Source of the DNA: Syntrophomonadaceae bacterium
GTDB taxonomy: Bacteria; Bacillota; Dethiobacteria; DTU022; UBA8154
Length of the DNA: 17,456 bases
Direction of reading: 5' to 3'
Assembly (NCBI GenBank): GCA_003561325.1
Contig: PWWY01000045.1
Span: 1-17,456 of the forward strand
The notes under the pieces are model-generated. The model saw only the letters and a program-made list of their open reading frames with translations, searched no databases and was not told where the DNA came from. Positions 14,643 through 17,456 of this stretch are shown here, in pieces. Positions within the stretch are counted from its first letter, which is position 1, and every line of letters starts with the position of its first letter. The position numbers were made by a program, and so were the translations under genes.

Positions 14643-15971
14643 CTAAGCAAATTTTTCCTTGGCAAACTTGGTAATGCCGCTGGCTTCTCTCGGTCCAACC
14701 GTGACATCCCAGCCCGATTCGTCTTCCAGGGCTCCTTTCAGGACGGCAACCAGCCCGGGGATGACAATATTTTTATTCTTCACTTTATCTTCCAGCCCGG
14801 TAGACTTAATCGCTGCGGCAATGCTTTCTGCCGTATAGCGGTTATCCGCATATGCTGTCAACACCGAAGTTCCTTTGGTATCCACAGACAAAATATAGCT
14901 GGGAATCCGGGTGCTGCTGACTTCCCCTTCCACCAGGTAGAAAGAGAGAGAGAAATTGGTGGTGCAGTATACCGGTGAGTTTTCATCCGCATCGCCGATG
15001 GGATGCAGCCCAGGCTGTACCTGTGCGGGTTTTTGCGGGTCAGTAAAGAGGTTGGCTCGCCAGCTAAAGAGGGGCAGCAGGTGTTCTTTTTTGTCGGTTT
15101 TTAAGACCACTATACTGGCATACTTAGAAAGGTAAACGCCGGCCTGCATCAAGTCTTCCTGGGGATCGTCCTTGCTGGTAAAAGCGATGGTCTGGTATCC
15201 AAAGGTGCGGAATTTTTTCCGCACGGCCAGGCGGCGGATCTGGGTCAAGTCGGCCAATACCTTGCTGGTTTCCCGGGAACCGGGGTCCAGCACCAGTTCC
15301 TTGTAACCCAGGGCAACGATCTTGTCCACGAGCTCAGCCAGGGAGTTCAAGTCATCTCCTTTAACGACCAGGGGGCATTCCTTGGATTTGGCCAGCTCGG
15401 TCATTTTCTCAAAGTTGTCCTTGTTGGCCGCGTAAACCAGGGGCTTGCGGTCAGCCAGAACGTCCAGGGCGACTTCCATGGCACCCGCGTCCTCAGAAAC
15501 CAGGACTACATTTTTCTCGGTTTTTTCCTTGACGGTTTCGGCAGCTGCCTTGAATTTGCCAGCATCACCGGAGGCGTTAACCAGAGCAATCATATCCACC
15601 GTGTATTCCTGGCCCACACGTTCAAAGATTAAATCGTTGATCACAGCAAGCCTGGCCTCAAGATCATCGGTGTCTTTTACCTCGACAGTAACAGCCGTGG
15701 GGTGATTAAAACGCTTGTCATGGCGGAAAATTTCCGTTTCATCCCCCATTTCAATCACACGATCGCCTGTCCCCACTTTCACCATCTTAATGGGTGGAGC
15801 TGACGCAGATGAGAGAGCCTCCTTGGCTTCTTCTGTCACATCGGGGCAGGCATCCAATGAGGCTTTGCCGTTAGCCAGCGCCATGGCGAAAGCCAGGCAA
15901 GTTGGATAACCACATTCCTTACAGTTCGTTTTAGGCAGTTGCTTGAAAATTTCTAATCCTGATAAACCCAT
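14643..15971 (-). CDS. acsC: Corrinoid/iron-sulfur protein large subunit
   Basis: AcsC holds the [4Fe-4S] cluster used for reductive activation and the C-terminal cobalamin-binding domain of the CFeSP. The cluster ligands are Cys17, Cys20, Cys25 and Cys42 (NCKECGYPTC, then ACPD) in the N-terminal domain. A TIM barrel follows (from about 95 to 320: YTVDMIALVNASGD, KELVLDPGSRE, FRTFGYQTIAF), then the Rossmann-like B12 domain ending VGPREASGITKF. The 442-aa length matches the family. The start is ATG 15971 with AAAGGAG 8 nt upstream; the open frame reaches 16049, but those 26 extra codons do not look like the family and include the SD. It sits 198 nt after acsB, a gap with no gene, and 71 nt before acsD. 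Confidence 0.97.
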   Translation of the reverse strand: MGLSGLEIFKQLPKTNCKECGYPTCLAFAMALANGKASLDACPDVTEEAKEALSSASAPPIKMVKVGTGDRVIEMGDETEIFRHDKRFNHPTAVTVEVKDTDDLEARLAVINDLIFERVGQEYTVDMIALVNASGDAGKFKAAAETVKEKTEKNVVLVSEDAGAMEVALDVLADRKPLVYAANKDNFEKMTELAKSKECPLVVKGDDLNSLAELVDKIVALGYKELVLDPGSRETSKVLADLTQIRRLAVRKKFRTFGYQTIAFTSKDDPQEDLMQAGVYLSKYASIVVLKTDKKEHLLPLFSWRANLFTDPQKPAQVQPGLHPIGDADENSPVYCTTNFSLSFYLVEGEVSSTRIPSYILSVDTKGTSVLTAYADNRYTAESIAAAIKSTGLEDKVKNKNIVIPGLVAVLKGALEDESGWDVTVGPREASGITKFAKEKFA

Positions 15972-16169
15972 TGTTTCGACTCCTTTCTTTTTATTATTAC
16001 ATGTGAAGGCCCCAGACTTCATCGCATGCGCTCCGTCCATGGGCTTCATTTCACATAAAACGCTGGGACTACCTCGCGTTTCTTCCTCTAGAGAAGAAAA
16101 GCAGCCGGCTTCATCGCTTCATTACGAAACTCCGCCTCGGTCTCCGGTGCTGCCTTTCAGTTTTTCTCT
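15972..16169. other. Non-coding gap between acsB and acsC
   Basis: No credible gene is seen in these 198 bases. They hold a 7-bp stem (TTTCTTC 16079-16085 with GAAGAAA 16093-16099) without a U-run, the acsC SD, and GCGATGAAG occurring twice on the minus strand. An mRNA-processing role is possible but unsupported. Confidence 0.5.
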
Positions 16170-17456
16170 TTACATCAACGGATCCATGGTCAAGGCCGGA
16201 TGACCTTTTTCTTCCAGGAAGGGCAGAATTTCATCAACCGACTCCCCTACGGTTTCATCGGCGATCTTGTCGACGAAATCCGCTCCCAGGCCCTGGGCTT
16301 CCGCTGCTTTCTTCAGGCCCTCACCCAAAAATTCTTTCAGTTCCTTGGGCATCCAGACCAGCCGGCCCAGGCCTCCATCGGCGCTGATGAATTTCTTGCT
16401 GTTGACATAGGTGCGGCCGTGCCCCATGAACCCGGGGGTCTGCACACCGCCACCTACCGTTCCCGCCAGGGTGGAGAAGTTCATACCGCAAGGCGTCAGT
16501 CCGCCGTGCTCTCGGGTCGTAATCATCACACCGTTGGCTTCCGGGACAATGGCCATGATACCCTCGAAGCAGCCACAGGACGTCATGGGCCGGTCGATAA
16601 AGGAATACATGGAGCATTCCTCGATGGACCGGTTGCTGTTGTTGTAGAAAAACTCGTTGACCGATTCCCAAATGCCCTTTTCCGCGTCAAGCAAGCCCTC
16701 TTTTTTGATGGGCTGATTGGGGCCCGTGGGGTCAATCTCATTGGAAGCCTTGCCGTCCAGCCAGCTCACCGCACCACAAAGACCCAGGCGCTCGGGGGAA
16801 ACTACGCAGACGTGGTTGGGCGCAAAGGACTGGCAGAGGGAGCAGGAGTAGAACTCCTCGACAGACTCGTCGGTCAGACCGGCCAGCCTGGCGTCACGCT
16901 TGGCGTAGACTTCCATGGCTTCACTGAGTATTTCCTCAACCTTGTCCGGATCGGTATAAATGGTGACTTCCACGCGGTCCACGATGGCGGGGAAATCATC
17001 CTTGAACTTGGCAATAAGCAGGTCGCCGTAGTGGCGGAACTTGAAGCCTTTTTCCACACATTCCTTGCTGACCCGGTACCAGCAGATGTTCCGCTGCCCC
17101 GTATGCCAGAGACCTTCACCGTAGTTGACAAAGTCGTGAATGCGGCGTTCCAGCACGCTCTCGAAGTCTTCCTGCATCTTGCGGCCGTAGATCTTCACGT
17201 AGATGCCGGCACTGAGGGCTGAGCCTTCTTCGATTTCATCCACATCGGGGCCAACCACTTCTACTTTACCGTCTTCAATTTCGTCTTCGTTGACCATGCG
17301 GACCAACTCCCAGGAAGTGGTCCGCCCGCCGCCGAACTCCAGGTACATATCTTTCTTCCGAATGGCTTCCCCTTCAAATGCGGGGGCAACGGTGAAGGGC
17401 ACGGGGATATCCAGGATTTTCAGCTTGATGCCGCGCACTTCCAGGGCCACCTGGAC
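16170..17456 (-). CDS. acsB: Acetyl-CoA synthase (CODH/ACS alpha subunit), C-terminal part
   Basis: ACS joins CO, the methyl from AcsCD and CoA on its Ni-Ni-[4Fe-4S] A-cluster. The window holds the last 428 codons; the frame is open to the edge. All A-cluster ligands are present: counting from the GTG codon at 17450, Cys203, 206, 215 and 225 (YSCSLCQSFAPNHVC, LGLCGA) bind the cubane, and the CGC motif at Cys292-Gly-Cys294 binds the distal nickel. These correspond to Moorella Cys506, 509, 518, 528, 595 and 597 at a constant offset of 303, so no indel separates them and about 301 N-terminal residues lie outside. Phe209 matches Phe512, which lines the CO channel. The protein ends LTMDPLM. It heads the acs genes in this window; the catalytic CODH subunit acsA is not visible. 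Confidence 0.97.
   Translation of the reverse strand, partial: VQVALEVRGIKLKILDIPVPFTVAPAFEGEAIRKKDMYLEFGGGRTTSWELVRMVNEDEIEDGKVEVVGPDVDEIEEGSALSAGIYVKIYGRKMQEDFESVLERRIHDFVNYGEGLWHTGQRNICWYRVSKECVEKGFKFRHYGDLLIAKFKDDFPAIVDRVEVTIYTDPDKVEEILSEAMEVYAKRDARLAGLTDESVEEFYSCSLCQSFAPNHVCVVSPERLGLCGAVSWLDGKASNEIDPTGPNQPIKKEGLLDAEKGIWESVNEFFYNNSNRSIEECSMYSFIDRPMTSCGCFEGIMAIVPEANGVMITTREHGGLTPCGMNFSTLAGTVGGGVQTPGFMGHGRTYVNSKKFISADGGLGRLVWMPKELKEFLGEGLKKAAEAQGLGADFVDKIADETVGESVDEILPFLEEKGHPALTMDPLM

Noticed and set aside
16200..17222. Long plus-strand open frame (340 codons) opposite acsB
   Set aside because: It is antisense to a clearly conserved acetyl-CoA synthase; its length follows from the codon bias of the real gene and it shows no family motif.

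Overview
The window is a stretch of bacterial chromosome, very probably from an anaerobic acetogenic or syntrophic Firmicute (Moorella/Thermacetogenium-like Clostridia). The grounds are a Wood-Ljungdahl carbonyl-branch operon of the bacterial type (acsB, acsC, acsD, acsE followed by metV and metF), a class 1B dihydroorotate dehydrogenase with its PyrK partner, a YhaM-type exoribonuclease, strong AGGAGG-type ribosome binding sites, and frequent TTG/GTG starts. The exact genus cannot be read from the sequence. Almost everything lies on the minus strand, so the text below follows transcription from high to low coordinates.

Region 17456-10824: the Wood-Ljungdahl block. It enters with the C-terminal 428 residues of acetyl-CoA synthase (acsB), then the corrinoid iron-sulfur protein subunits acsC and acsD, the methyl-H4folate:CFeSP methyltransferase acsE, the zinc/Fe-S protein metV and methylene-H4folate reductase metF. 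Together these reduce methylene-H4folate to methyl-H4folate, move the methyl to cobalamin on AcsCD and join it to CO and CoA on AcsB. A hairpin at 10824-10848 ends the block. No acsV, cooC, hdrABC or mvhD lies inside it. Three longer gaps (about 198 bp acsB-acsC, 117 bp acsD-acsE, 205 bp acsE-metV) are non-coding. The acsD-acsE gap carries a 17-bp tandem duplication.

Region 10738-8466: a yhaM-type 3'-5' exoribonuclease (OB fold plus HD domain) and an unrecognised TPR protein with a C-terminal helix-turn-helix-like segment. The TPR gene ends inside a perfect 20-bp-stem bidirectional terminator that it shares with the convergent plus-strand gene.

Region 8446-7409: the only plus-strand gene, a membrane-anchored M23 (LytM-type) peptidase with its own extended -10 promoter. 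It diverges from a DUF3786-family gene.

Region 7408-1691: DUF3786 protein, a 71-residue acidic protein, then pyrC, pyrK, pyrD, pyrF (four steps or subunits of de novo UMP synthesis, tightly spaced, without pyrB, carAB, pyrE or pyrR), then an orphan [NiFe]-hydrogenase maturation protease with its own candidate promoter, closed by a Rho-independent terminator at 1691-1732.

Region 1690-1: DNA repair pair nfo (endonuclease IV) and radA (N-terminal half, running off the window edge).

Most genes are well-known families. The parts I cannot explain are the DUF3786/71-aa pair, the TPR-HTH protein, the helical insert in the M23 domain, and several intercistronic stem-loops and repeats. I found no CRISPR array, insertion sequence, tRNA or rRNA, and no clear evidence of a novel defence or mobile system.
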